A stretch of DNA of 9,517 bases from Clostridia bacterium. Its GTDB lineage: Bacteria > Bacillota > Clostridia > DUPQ01. The notes under the pieces were generated by a model. That model searched no databases, was not told the DNA's origin, and was given only the letters and a program-made list of their open reading frames with translations. The DNA is taken from NCBI GenBank assembly GCA_030592355.1, contig JAUVJE010000085.1, positions 1-9,517 of the forward strand, written 5' to 3'. Shown in pieces: positions 1 through 7,165 of this stretch; positions within the stretch are counted from its first letter, which is position 1; each line of letters begins with the position of its first letter. The translations under genes and the position numbers were made by a program.

Positions 1-372
1 GTCAAAAATGTATACCTTGATTTTTTTCATCATGAAGCCATCGGGTCTCAAAGTAATCAAAGTATATTTCTCTATAACGGAATCAACGGATACGAAGGTA
101 CCTGTTATGACGCATTTTTCCCCGTTGGCTTTAGAATATGCTTCATCGAATGCAATTCCGGCAAATATACCTAAAAGAAAAAAGACAATTCCCACTAGTA
201 CGGCAGCAATTAAATACCTGTAATTTGTCTTTTTGATATAGGCGCCTATAAGAAGTGCAGCAACAAGAATCAGCGCCTGAACAGTACTTTCGCCGGTTGC
301 AATATATACTCCGATCAGAGCCGTGATGCCGAACAGGAAAATGGGGCGCCTGTCGAAAAAAAGGATATCCAT
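1..372 (-). CDS. comEC: ComEC/Rec2-type competence protein, amino-terminal fragment (runs off window)
   Basis: Reading the minus strand from the ATG at 370-372 gives 124 codons with no stop to the window edge; the rest lies outside. Residues about 8-26, 32-47 and 51-73 are hydrophobic membrane segments. A beta-rich stretch follows from about residue 86 (KCVITGTFVSVDSVIEKYTL), like the small OB-like DUF4131 domain that precedes the ComEC channel domain. ComEC forms the inner-membrane channel that imports single-stranded DNA in natural transformation, though many Clostridia carry it without known competence. The start MDILFFDRRP places a charged segment just before the first membrane helix, as is usual. 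AAAGGA lies 12 nt upstream of the ATG, and an in-frame TTG further upstream is a weaker alternative. The start sits in a hairpin (see 356-390). The call rests on the N-terminal domain only; another membrane protein with DUF4131 is possible. Confidence 0.78.
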   Translation of the reverse strand, partial: MDILFFDRRPIFLFGITALIGVYIATGESTVQALILVAALLIGAYIKKTNYRYLIAAVLVGIVFFLLGIFAGIAFDEAYSKANGEKCVITGTFVSVDSVIEKYTLITLRPDGFMMKKIKVYIFD

Positions 373-390
373 TGATTTAGGATATCCTTT
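356..390 (-). promoter_or_regulatory. Hairpin with T run covering the comEC ribosome site and start codon
   Basis: Perfect 11-bp arms lie at 380-390 and 360-370 (minus strand AAAGGATATCC and GGATATCCTTT) with a 9-nt loop. On the minus strand seven T residues (362-356) overlap and follow the second arm, so the element has the form of an intrinsic terminator. It is unusually placed: the first arm contains the AAAGGA that would serve as the comEC ribosome site, and the ATG (372-370) straddles the loop and second arm. It could terminate UroD-family transcription, hide the comEC start, or both. The structure is seen in the sequence; the regulatory role is inferred. The stem is A/T-rich, so its strength is uncertain. 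Confidence 0.6.
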
Positions 391-434
391 AAGTTTCAAA
401 ATACAATAAACCGATTATTAAATTTTCACCTTAA

Positions 435-443
435 TTTATACCA
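435..443 (-). promoter_or_regulatory. Possible extended -10 promoter for comEC
   Basis: The minus strand reads TGG then TATAAA (440-435), matching an extended -10 (TGN plus TATAAT-like). No good -35 lies 16-18 nt upstream. A start near 428 would give a leader of about 56 nt containing the 356-390 hairpin. The element lies just after the UroD-family stop codon. The motif is short, so this is tentative. Confidence 0.3.
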
Positions 444-466
444 GCGGGTTAAATTTCATATAGTTC

Positions 467-1666
467 CTATGATATTTTTGCCGTTTTGTATATTGCGGAG
501 ATTTTCTCCGGACCGATTTCAGCTGTCAGATTATGAATGTTGCAAAAAACAAATCCACCGTCCTTTTTTAAGTAAGACACAATTTCTGCAACCTGTTTTT
601 CTATTTCTTCCAGGGTACCTATTGGAAGAACGTGCTGGCTGTCAACACCCCCGCCCCACAGGACCAGCTTATTTCTGGCTTTATCTTTCCACTCTTTATA
701 TGAATGACCTCCTGCAGTCCATTGAACAGGATTGAGAATATTAAAACCAACATCAATAACACTGTCAATAACGTCAAATATCGCTCCGCATGAGTGGAGG
801 AAAGTTTTCATCTTTGGATTTGCACGGTGTACTGCATTATTTACCATCTTGAAATAGGGCATAATCATTTCGTCAACCAAATCCGGAGAAATTATTGTAG
901 TGTTCTGTGTCCCCATATCCTCATTCCCCGATAACACTAAATCTATATTATTACCAACAGCTTCAATTATTCTTTCCATTTGCCTGGAATTATATTCTGC
1001 CTTCATCCTATTGTCGGCTTTTACATAATCGGGTTCAAGCAGACACAGCATTGAGCCATTGGCAATGCCTCCTATGAAATTTATGTTAATCTCATGGCCG
1101 TTAAGGAATACCGCCCTGTCTGTGGTTTCTCTTACTTTTCTACACAACAGTGCAAGATTCTCAATCTCCCTGTCGCTCATAACCCGGCTTTCCAGTTCAG
1201 CCCTTAAGTCCTCAAGAGGTTTTTTATAAATATTGCTAAGATCAAAAGCATGGCCGCCGTGAGGGGCGTCAAATACAGTCGATGCCGGCGGCATTGATTT
1301 TTCATCTTTTAAAATTGTGCCGTTGTCCAGTACTGTATATGACGTCGGATCCGCCACCAGAGCAGGAAGCCGCCCGTTAAAATCATAATATTTGAATTTA
1401 TCTGTTTCATCGAAAGCGTTGCTGTATGTGCCGTCTACAAAAACGACGTCGCAATCCAGAATATCCAGAACATCGGGTTCGGGAATTGCCAACATCTGGA
1501 AATCATCGTAAATCATTGGAAGTCCGTCCTTTAGACCAAGATATTTTCTGAGTTCGCGATATCTAAAACAACTTATTGATGACGAACGCATACCACCCAA
1601 ATCCATAGGGACTCTTTCTGTTTCTTCAAAATTTAATGCTTTTATAACCCTGTCTCTTCTTTTCAT
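467..1666 (-). CDS. Uroporphyrinogen decarboxylase-family protein, probable cobalamin-linked methyltransferase type
   Basis: This 399-residue protein starts at an ATG with GGGAGG seven T residues upstream. The opening MKRRDRVIKALNFEETERVP is typical of the UroD/MtaA/CmuA superfamily, a TIM-barrel fold. Visible marks are GNEDMGTQ (about 247-254), LHSCG with His291 and Cys293, NPVQ (312-315), GGGVDSQHVLP (338-348) and FCNIHN with Cys375. The H-x-C...C pattern is the zinc site of the methyltransferase branch (MtaA/CmuA-like), which activates a thiol to accept a methyl group from a methylated corrinoid. True HemE enzymes lack this trio. The substrate is unknown: no corrinoid protein or second methyltransferase is visible nearby, so it stands alone between a dnaJ-like gene and comEC. 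A haem-pathway role is unlikely. The family call is firm and the activity is inferred. Confidence 0.88.
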   Translation of the reverse strand: MKRRDRVIKALNFEETERVPMDLGGMRSSSISCFRYRELRKYLGLKDGLPMIYDDFQMLAIPEPDVLDILDCDVVFVDGTYSNAFDETDKFKYYDFNGRLPALVADPTSYTVLDNGTILKDEKSMPPASTVFDAPHGGHAFDLSNIYKKPLEDLRAELESRVMSDREIENLALLCRKVRETTDRAVFLNGHEININFIGGIANGSMLCLLEPDYVKADNRMKAEYNSRQMERIIEAVGNNIDLVLSGNEDMGTQNTTIISPDLVDEMIMPYFKMVNNAVHRANPKMKTFLHSCGAIFDVIDSVIDVGFNILNPVQWTAGGHSYKEWKDKARNKLVLWGGGVDSQHVLPIGTLEEIEKQVAEIVSYLKKDGGFVFCNIHNLTAEIGPEKISAIYKTAKIS

Positions 1667-1677
1667 AAAAAAACCTC

Positions 1678-1702
1678 CCTACACCATTTTAAATGGTGTA
1701 GG
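1678..1702. promoter_or_regulatory. 25-bp palindrome abutting the UroD-family ribosome site
   Basis: Arms of 12 bp at 1678-1689 and 1691-1702 (CCTACACCATTT and AAATGGTGTAGG) are perfectly complementary around one base. On the minus strand the right end of the palindrome runs into GGGAGG, the ribosome site, followed by T7 and the ATG. As DNA it could be an operator for a dimeric repressor. As RNA it could form a stem of about 10 bp that occludes the ribosome site or, with the T7, acts as an attenuator. I could not identify a regulator in the window. Confidence 0.6.
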
Positions 1703-1823
1703 TAAAAGAGGCAATAATTAAATACTGTTAAGCTTATTAATTCTTTTCAGCAATACAAACTAACCGGTCCTATTGGAAACAAGCTGCCGGGTTATGTTAG
1801 CTTTTCAAATAGAATTAACTGAT

Positions 1824-2732
1824 TTATTTGACACCTCTGCTTTTTAATCTTTTGTACAGTTTTTCAGATTCCGCATCAAGATTGTCCGGATTCACTATAT
1901 TAATTTTAATAAAAAGATTTCCCCGTTTCCCCTTTGAATCATAATAACCCTTCCCGGGCAGTTTTATTTTCCCTCCGCCTTTTATTCCTCCGGGAATTTT
2001 CAACTTAATATTTGAATTAAGTATTTTTACATTTTTTTCTATACCAAAATATGCTTCCCATGGGAAAATATCTATTTTCTTTTCAATATCTGTACCGTTG
2101 AGGGTATATCCCCGTTCAGGTTTAAGTTTTATTTTTAGATACAAATCACCCGGAGACCCTCCCTGGATTTTTTCACCTTGTCCCTTGAGCTTTATCTTGC
2201 CGCCGTCTTTTATTCCCACAGGAATTTTTATATTGATCTTTTTACCACCAATCAAAACTGATTTCGAATCGCCGTTAATACCATCTTTCAGGTTGATTGT
2301 CAGTTCGCTTTCATAGTTCCTGCCCTTTAAACGTGTTCTCCCGCTGCTTTTATTTCCACCCCGTCTGCCGCTGAATATACCACCCGAATTGAAGCCATCA
2401 GAGAAAAACATATCAAAAAAGTCTGAAAAACCACTTGCAGAACTTCCACCGCGTGACCCGTTAAAGCTGTACCCGAACTGCGAAGGGTCAAAATTCGCTC
2501 CATTTCCATAATTATAATTACTGCCGAATTGATCATATTTGCTTCTTTTTTCTTTATCGGACAGCACTTCGTATGCCTCGCCGATTTCTTTAAATTTTTC
2601 TTCGGAAGCTTTATTGTTAGGATTAGTGTCCGGATGATATTTCTTTGCGAGTTTTCTATAAGCTTTTTTTATTGTTGTCTCGTCTGCTTTCTTATCTACT
2701 CCCAGTATTTCATAGTAGTCTTTATATTTCAC
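1824..2732 (-). CDS. DnaJ-like co-chaperone, type II (CbpA-like), GTG start
   Basis: This 302-residue protein starts at a GTG (2732-2730) with AAGGG eight nt upstream. Residues 1-70 form a J-domain (YYEILGVDKKADETTIKKAYRKLAKKYHPDTNP), with the HPD triad at 33-35 that triggers DnaK ATP hydrolysis. Residues about 70-130 are a Gly/Phe/Ser-rich linker. The rest is two C-terminal substrate-binding beta domains; the paired signatures IPVGIKDGGKIKLKGQG and IPGGIKGGGKIKLPGKG mark domains I and II. There is no CxxCxGxG zinc finger, so this is not the main DnaJ, which has about 375 residues with zinc sites. It resembles CbpA-class proteins. It has its own promoter (2772-2801) and is separated from ylmG by a terminator, so it is probably a single-gene unit. 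The client and trigger are unknown; no CIRCE-like repeat is seen upstream. Confidence 0.92.
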   Translation of the reverse strand: MKYKDYYEILGVDKKADETTIKKAYRKLAKKYHPDTNPNNKASEEKFKEIGEAYEVLSDKEKRSKYDQFGSNYNYGNGANFDPSQFGYSFNGSRGGSSASGFSDFFDMFFSDGFNSGGIFSGRRGGNKSSGRTRLKGRNYESELTINLKDGINGDSKSVLIGGKKINIKIPVGIKDGGKIKLKGQGEKIQGGSPGDLYLKIKLKPERGYTLNGTDIEKKIDIFPWEAYFGIEKNVKILNSNIKLKIPGGIKGGGKIKLPGKGYYDSKGKRGNLFIKINIVNPDNLDAESEKLYKRLKSRGVK

Positions 2733-2771
2733 TTTGTTTCCCTTCCCTGACTATCTCTGACCTTTATTTAT

Positions 2772-2801
2772 ATTATACACTAATTTGCTAATCATAAACA
2801 A
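2772..2801 (-). promoter_or_regulatory. Sigma-A-type promoter of the dnaJ-like gene
   Basis: On the minus strand TTGTTT (2801-2796) and a perfect TATAAT (2777-2772) are separated by 18 nt. The start point would be about 2765, giving a leader of about 33 nt before the GTG. The surrounding DNA is A/T-rich. Confidence 0.65.
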
Positions 2802-2888
2802 TTACTAAATAAATGAATTTCCCATAGGAGTTTCTATAAAATGCCAAATTTATCTTTAGGATGTTTTTCCGAAATGATTGGTTGAGAT

Positions 2889-2914
2889 GAAAAAACCTGC
2901 AAATAAATGCAGGT
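2889..2914 (-). terminator. Intrinsic terminator after ylmG
   Basis: Arms ACCTGCA/TGCAGGT (2895-2901 and 2908-2914) flank a 6-nt loop. On the minus strand a run of T residues follows directly (2895-2890). It begins only a few bases past the ylmG stop and ends the division-gene operon. A-rich DNA on the other side might give weak activity in the opposite direction, but no plus-strand gene needs it. Confidence 0.8.
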
Positions 2915-2917
2915 CTT

Positions 2918-3184
2918 TTAGTACATATATGGCGCTATCATCATCTGAAGAATTCCTATTAATATAAAGACAATGATAACTGATATATCAATCGGCCAGT
3001 TGGCGGCCTTGGTTTTACTAATCAGTTTCCTAACCGGGATAAGCAATGGTTCGGTCACCTGATGTATGAAACTATAAAACTTACTGTCTCTTATCTGTGG
3101 TATCCACGACAATATAACCCTTGCTAAAAGTAAATATGAAATTCCTTCAAGCAGATAATAAATCGCTCTAAAAAATAATGACAT
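2918..3184 (-). CDS. ylmG: YggT/YlmG-family small membrane protein
   Basis: The 88-residue protein has two membrane helices, about residues 8-29 (ending RVILSWIP) and 68-86. The connecting loop contains the family pattern TEPLLIPVRKLI. YggT/YlmG proteins are encoded beside sepF in Gram-positive bacteria and cyanobacteria. They affect division-site or nucleoid placement, but their biochemistry is not settled. The ATG at 3184 follows AAGGG by a short spacer, and the gene begins 16 nt after the sepF stop, so the two are co-transcribed. It is the last gene before a strong terminator. Its length is normal for the family. Confidence 0.92.
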   Translation of the reverse strand: MSLFFRAIYYLLEGISYLLLARVILSWIPQIRDSKFYSFIHQVTEPLLIPVRKLISKTKAANWPIDISVIIVFILIGILQMMIAPYMY

Positions 3185-3200
3185 TAAAACCCTTTTCTAT

Positions 3201-3641
3201 TTAGTTGGCCCAGGGTGACATGCCCCTGTCTTCTAATTCTTTTTTTACATCATCGCCGCGGATGTTTTCCTCAACAATAAAAGTACTTGGAGTAATCACA
3301 AAGATTCCGGCGGATATTTTCTTGATGCCGCCGTCCAGCGAATAAACCGAACCACTGATAAAATCTACGATTCTCTGGGCATTGTCTCTGTTCATATTTT
3401 CCAGATTAACAATAATCGCCTGATTCAATCTGAGGAATTGGCAAATGTTCCTTGCCTCGTCAAAACTTTCGGGATAAAGCACATTCAAAGTGCTGCCTCC
3501 GCTCATAGGCATCGCCACTACATTTCCACTTGTCTTTTTCTTTTCTGAAGATTTTGTGATTTCGTCGAAAACCCCGCCCTGGTCGTCTTCTTCCGGATTC
3601 CATCCTACCGCGCCTAGTAATCTGTCCAGCATATTAGCCAT
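3201..3641 (-). CDS. sepF: Cell division protein SepF
   Basis: This 146-residue protein begins with a short amphipathic segment (MANMLDRLLGAVGW) matching the membrane-binding helix of SepF. A charged flexible linker follows (about 18-45), then the SepF core from about residue 50 with FDEARNICQFLRLNQAIIVNLENMNRDNAQRIVDFISGSVYSLDGGIKKI. SepF forms rings that bundle FtsZ filaments and tether them to the membrane next to or in place of FtsA. It has an excellent AAGGAGG seven nt before the ATG. It lies 43 nt after yggS and 16 nt before ylmG, the usual neighbourhood. The C terminus (DRGMSPWAN) is a normal variable tail. No anomaly is seen. Confidence 0.95.
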   Translation of the reverse strand: MANMLDRLLGAVGWNPEEDDQGGVFDEITKSSEKKKTSGNVVAMPMSGGSTLNVLYPESFDEARNICQFLRLNQAIIVNLENMNRDNAQRIVDFISGSVYSLDGGIKKISAGIFVITPSTFIVEENIRGDDVKKELEDRGMSPWAN

Positions 3642-3684
3642 TAGTATGCCTCCTTTTTCTTAAGTAAATTATTGTGTCTTCTCT

Positions 3685-4377
3685 TTAGTGTGTGTCACGG
3701 AATATTCTGGAGCCCACCCTAATCATGTTGGCGCCCTCTTCAATGGCAATGGAAAAATCATCGCTCATTCCCATAGAGATATACTCCATAATAGTATTGT
3801 AAAATGTTTTTTCCTGCGTGTCAATAAAAACATTCCTTAGTTTTCTAAACACCCATCTTATTTCTTCCGGATTGTCTGCAAAAGGTGCCATGGTCATGAG
3901 CCCTTTGATTTTCACATGCGCATTTCCTTCATTTATCTCAATCATTTTATTCATTTCGTCAATACCCGCGCCAAATTTGCTCTCTTCTCCCGACACATCC
4001 ACCTGCAGCAGAATATCCTGTACTACTCCGGATATGGCTGCCCTACGTTCTATTTCCCCGAGAAGTCTGATGCTGTCAACAGAATGAATTAACTTTGCTT
4101 TACCAACAATACTCTTAACCTTATTGGTCTGAAGGTGCCCAATCATATGAAAATCCACCGCTCCCCCGAAATGTTCATATTTCAATAGGAAATCCTGCAC
4201 CCTGTTTTCGCCGAATACAATGCAGCCATGCTTTCGGGCCTCTTCTATTTCCACCACGCCAACCGTCTTTGAGACTGCAACTAAAATTGTTTCTTCGGGA
4301 TTATTTCCTGCTCTCCCGCGGGCTTGCTCTATCTCAATTCTGAGTTTATTTAAATTTTCTCCGATATACGAAATCAC
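3685..4377 (-). CDS. yggS: YggS/PLPBP-family PLP-binding homeostasis protein
   Basis: The 230-residue protein carries the family PLP lysine in ILVAVSKTVG (Lys37), then FGENRVQDFLLKY, HMIGHLQTNKVK, VDSIRLL, GLMTMAP and the late SMGMSDDF...AIEEGANMIRVGSRIF. The fold is a TIM-barrel like the N domain of alanine racemase, but the family has no racemase activity and buffers pyridoxal phosphate. It starts with GTG at 4377-4375, overlapping the upstream gene's TGA as GTGA, so the two are translationally coupled. AGGTGG lies four nt upstream. It sits directly before sepF, a very common Gram-positive arrangement whose reason is not understood. In Bacillus subtilis the equivalent gene is called ylmE. 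Confidence 0.95.
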   Translation of the reverse strand: MISYIGENLNKLRIEIEQARGRAGNNPEETILVAVSKTVGVVEIEEARKHGCIVFGENRVQDFLLKYEHFGGAVDFHMIGHLQTNKVKSIVGKAKLIHSVDSIRLLGEIERRAAISGVVQDILLQVDVSGEESKFGAGIDEMNKMIEINEGNAHVKIKGLMTMAPFADNPEEIRWVFRKLRNVFIDTQEKTFYNTIMEYISMGMSDDFSIAIEEGANMIRVGSRIFRDTH

Positions 4378-5645
4378 TTAACCACCTGACCTTCTTGTAC
4401 CTTTTTGGGCTTAAGAACATAGTAATCAAACAAGCTTAACCCACCACCCGGACTAGTTATTATTGCATTGCTGTTGTCTTTAGCAATAACTTCCACTTCT
4501 ATAAAATGCACCCAATTATCCTGCAGCATTGCCAGTTCAACCTGCCTGATTGGATGTGCGTCCATATTTACCAAACTCTTTACCGGGACCATCAGACCGG
4601 AAAACTCATAAAATATAATTCTGGCTTTAACCGTTCTTACAGATGCCAACTCGTTAAGTTTTTTATTTGTCTGGAAAAACACACAAACTTTACCGTCGGA
4701 TTCTACCCCAAATTCGATTTTATTGACATAAAACTGAATTCCGAGTTCATCAATGTATAGCTTTGCGTTTCCGCTGGATTTCAATCTCTCCGCTTCATCC
4801 TCATCCAGTACAAAGGCAATTGTAAAATAATTGCCGGTTGAAAGCCGCGCGAAGATTTCACCGGTCTCGTCGCTCTCGATGTTACCTCCCCTTTCCACGG
4901 CTTCTCGAATTTCCTCAGGAGTAAATTCAACTATATTTTCTGTATTGTAAATATCTTCATATCCATCTACTCTGTATGATATATATCCGGGCTCTATTGA
5001 ATATTTAGAAACCACTTTACCGGAAAGGCTCTGTTGCAGTATCTCCTTCTGAGCTTCCAGGTCCTCTGTATATGCATCCGAAGATGAGCTGCCCGAAATA
5101 ATTTCATCCCTATATGTAGAATAATTATTGATTTCAATCATTATTGACTGAAGATTTTCAAGACTGCCCGTGGCAATCATCAATGCAATTTCTTGAATCC
5201 CCGTTTGAATCTTTTTTTCTATATGTAAAAGGTCTTTAGTGAAAATACCGCTGTTTATATCCCCATCTTTTTTCCTTGCAAGTATTTCATTGTCAAGGGA
5301 TACCATTTTAGTGAATGTAGATTCGAATGTTTGATCAACTATTGATGCGATTTTATATCCTGCAGGAATCCGTTCCCCTTCGTCTGCTTCCTTAATAAAT
5401 ACCCCGTCAAAGGGCATGTCGAAAATCTTATCATCCCGGACCACAAGTCCTTCCGCCTCAATAAAATCAATTATTGTCCCATTTCCGATGATTGCCAAAT
5501 CCGCTCCGGCTCCGCCGGATGCCAAAAGAACCCCCGGCACATATAGAACCAGAAATAACAGAAACGCCAAATAAAGGTACTTCACTACCTTTCTTCTTTT
5601 TCTTATTTTTTCTAAATCCTTGGTTTTATTTTCCCTCTCAGGCAT
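4374..5645 (-). CDS. HlyD-like membrane-anchored adaptor protein of the division cluster
   Basis: This 423-residue protein starts with a charged, Lys/Arg-rich cytoplasmic segment (1-21). One membrane helix follows at about 22-42, then a large outside domain. Residues about 52-105 (IIGNGTIIDFIEAEGLVVR...FDGVFIKEADEGERIPAGYKIASI) form the split barrel-sandwich half typical of HlyD/MFP adaptors. Residues about 115-210 are helical, and 210-420 are beta-rich (GKVVSKYSIEPGYISYRVDGYEDIY, LMVPVKSLV). HlyD adaptors normally pair with an exporter, but none is encoded here. GGAGG lies five nt before the ATG, the gene begins 51 nt after the gamma-lyase-like stop, and it overlaps yggS by 4 nt, so it is in this operon. 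A role at the division septum or envelope is guilt by association. HlyD-like fold confidence is good; function is unknown. Confidence 0.82.
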   Translation of the reverse strand: MPERENKTKDLEKIRKRRKVVKYLYLAFLLFLVLYVPGVLLASGGAGADLAIIGNGTIIDFIEAEGLVVRDDKIFDMPFDGVFIKEADEGERIPAGYKIASIVDQTFESTFTKMVSLDNEILARKKDGDINSGIFTKDLLHIEKKIQTGIQEIALMIATGSLENLQSIMIEINNYSTYRDEIISGSSSSDAYTEDLEAQKEILQQSLSGKVVSKYSIEPGYISYRVDGYEDIYNTENIVEFTPEEIREAVERGGNIESDETGEIFARLSTGNYFTIAFVLDEDEAERLKSSGNAKLYIDELGIQFYVNKIEFGVESDGKVCVFFQTNKKLNELASVRTVKARIIFYEFSGLMVPVKSLVNMDAHPIRQVELAMLQDNWVHFIEVEVIAKDNSNAIITSPGGGLSLFDYYVLKPKKVQEGQVVK

Positions 5646-5696
5646 TTGTTCCTCCGCCCGTTTTGGTCGTATCTTTTGTGCATGACATTATATCGG

Positions 5697-6980
5697 TTAT
5701 ATTATCTCACGATTTTTTATGGATTGCAACGCAACCAGAATGCCCAGCTTAACCTGGCTGTATACCAATCCACCCTGCATATAAGCTATATAGGGTTCTT
5801 TTACCGGGGCATCTGCGCTGAATTCTATGGACGCTCCCTGGACAAAGGTTCCCGCCGCCATAATGACCTGATCATCATATCCGGGCATATCCCACGGAAT
5901 CGGTTTCACATTGGAATCAACAGGCGAACCTTTTTGAACACCTTCGCAAAAAGCGACAAGTTGTTCTTTGTTTGCAAAACGTACTAATTGCACAATATCC
6001 CCACGTTCATCATTATATTCGGGTGATGTTTCAAATCCCATGGATTTAAGCAATGAAGCTGCAAAAACCGCACCTTTAAGGCATTGCTCAACGGTATGCG
6101 GCGCCATGAACAACCCCTGGAACATGAGTCTCTTATCTGCAGTTGACGACCCTACTTCCCTCGAAAGACCAGGCGAATATATTCTTGATGCACAATTTTC
6201 AATAAGGTCCGTATGGCCGCATATATAACCACCTGTCGGACATATTCCGCCACCCGGATTCTTTATCAGGGAACCTGCCATTATATCCACTCCGACATCC
6301 CCGGGCTCCTGCTTTTCCACGAACTCTCCGTAGCAATTGTCAACGGCAATTATTATTTGGGGATTAATTGCCTTAACCTTCCGTACCAATTCCGCCATTT
6401 CGTTAATCATGACCGGTTTTCGCCAATCATAACCGCTTGACCGCTGCACAAAAACCATTTTGGTTTTTTCGCTTATGGCGTTTATCAGGCCTTTATGATT
6501 AATAACGCCTTCATTCAAATCCACAATTTTATAAGTAATCCCATACTCCGCCATGGAGCCCGGAGCGCCTTTTCTGATTCCGACTGAATCAAGCAGTGTA
6601 TCATAAGGAATGCCTGCTGCGAAAATTATTTCATCACCCGGTCTTAGGTTGGCAAACATCATAATTGTATTGGCGACGGTTCCGCTTGCAATATTCTGCC
6701 GTACAATGGCGTCTTCGGTTCCGAACACCTCTGCATATACTCTGTCAAGAGCATCCCTGCCCCTGTCACCGTAACCGTATCCTGTGCTTGGTATGAAGTG
6801 AGTTTCGCTTATTTCATTTTTTTGAAATGCCTTGATTACCTTGTATTGATTGTATTCTGAAGTTTGTTCAACCTGGCTAAAGACAGCCATGCATTTTGCT
6901 TCTGCCAAAGCGGCAGATTCCATTAAATCTTTGTCTATATCATAGAATTTATCCAGACCATTGAATCTCATGTTTTCCAT
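5697..6980 (-). CDS. Methionine gamma-lyase-family PLP enzyme (YnbB type)
   Basis: This is a fold-type I PLP enzyme of about 427 residues. Counting from the longest possible reading (TTG at 7016), EYNQYKVIKAFQKN (54-67), STGYGYGDRGRDALDRVYAEVFG (77-99) and the phosphate-binding SGTVANT (111-117) come first. They are followed by AVDNCYGEFVE, with Asp226 for the PLP ring nitrogen, and SLIKNPGGG, with Lys252 as the Schiff-base lysine. This is the family once called aluminium-resistance or YnbB proteins. The substrate is unproven; cleavage of sulfur amino acids is the database-style guess. I choose the ATG at 6980 because the TTG at 7016 lies in the promoter -35, has no ribosome site, and adds residues not expected from the family. 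The ATG at 6971 is the alternative. It is probably the first gene of the operon with the HlyD-like gene, yggS, sepF and ylmG. Confidence 0.9.
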   Translation of the reverse strand: MENMRFNGLDKFYDIDKDLMESAALAEAKCMAVFSQVEQTSEYNQYKVIKAFQKNEISETHFIPSTGYGYGDRGRDALDRVYAEVFGTEDAIVRQNIASGTVANTIMMFANLRPGDEIIFAAGIPYDTLLDSVGIRKGAPGSMAEYGITYKIVDLNEGVINHKGLINAISEKTKMVFVQRSSGYDWRKPVMINEMAELVRKVKAINPQIIIAVDNCYGEFVEKQEPGDVGVDIMAGSLIKNPGGGICPTGGYICGHTDLIENCASRIYSPGLSREVGSSTADKRLMFQGLFMAPHTVEQCLKGAVFAASLLKSMGFETSPEYNDERGDIVQLVRFANKEQLVAFCEGVQKGSPVDSNVKPIPWDMPGYDDQVIMAAGTFVQGASIEFSADAPVKEPYIAYMQGGLVYSQVKLGILVALQSIKNREII

Positions 6981-6987
6981 GGGATTG

Positions 6988-7016
6988 ATTATATCTATAA
7001 ACCTGGTTAAATGCAA
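6988..7016 (-). promoter_or_regulatory. Sigma-A-type promoter of the gamma-lyase/division operon
   Basis: On the minus strand TTGCAT (7016-7011), a 17-nt spacer and a perfect TATAAT (6993-6988) make a near-consensus promoter. The last -10 base is only seven nt before the ATG at 6980, so the transcript would begin at or next to the start codon. The upstream gene has no clear terminator, so read-through from 7156 is also possible. Confidence 0.6.
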
Positions 7017-7106
7017 AATTCGAAGACACTAAAAGACAACGAACCACTATGCTCCTTAATGAAACTGCAGGCAAATTGAAACTGAGTCCAAATAGGTGTC
7101 GTAAGA

Positions 7107-7165
7107 TCATGGCTTAACATTAGCTCCGGCAAATGAGGCGACAGCTTGAACCAGTTCATTCCAGG
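7107..7165 (-). other. Possible frameshifted carboxy-terminal extension of the solute-binding protein
   Basis: Past the codons for GLN, shifting by one base gives AWNELVQAVASFAGANVKP and then TGA at 7109-7107. Solute-binding proteins of this kind commonly end with LGIxxYLxxYQxAYDRY-like tails, and YLDGLN-x-AWNELV fits that pattern better than the annotated end SLE. This may be a real mutation, a sequencing error or chance. Confidence 0.35.

Noticed and set aside
469..735. Plus-strand frames opposite the accepted genes (for example 469-735, 8210-8644)
   Set aside because: They are antisense shadows of strongly coding minus-strand genes and show no ribosome sites or protein motifs.
1755..1803. 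Terminator after the dnaJ-like gene (CTAAC...GTTAG)
   Set aside because: The pairing is interrupted by bulges and no T run follows on the minus strand.
6951..7055. Short minus-strand upstream frame from the GTG at 7047 after AAGGAG
   Set aside because: The spacer is only four nt, the roughly 32-codon product looks random, and it overlaps the gamma-lyase start; it could matter only if transcription begins further upstream.
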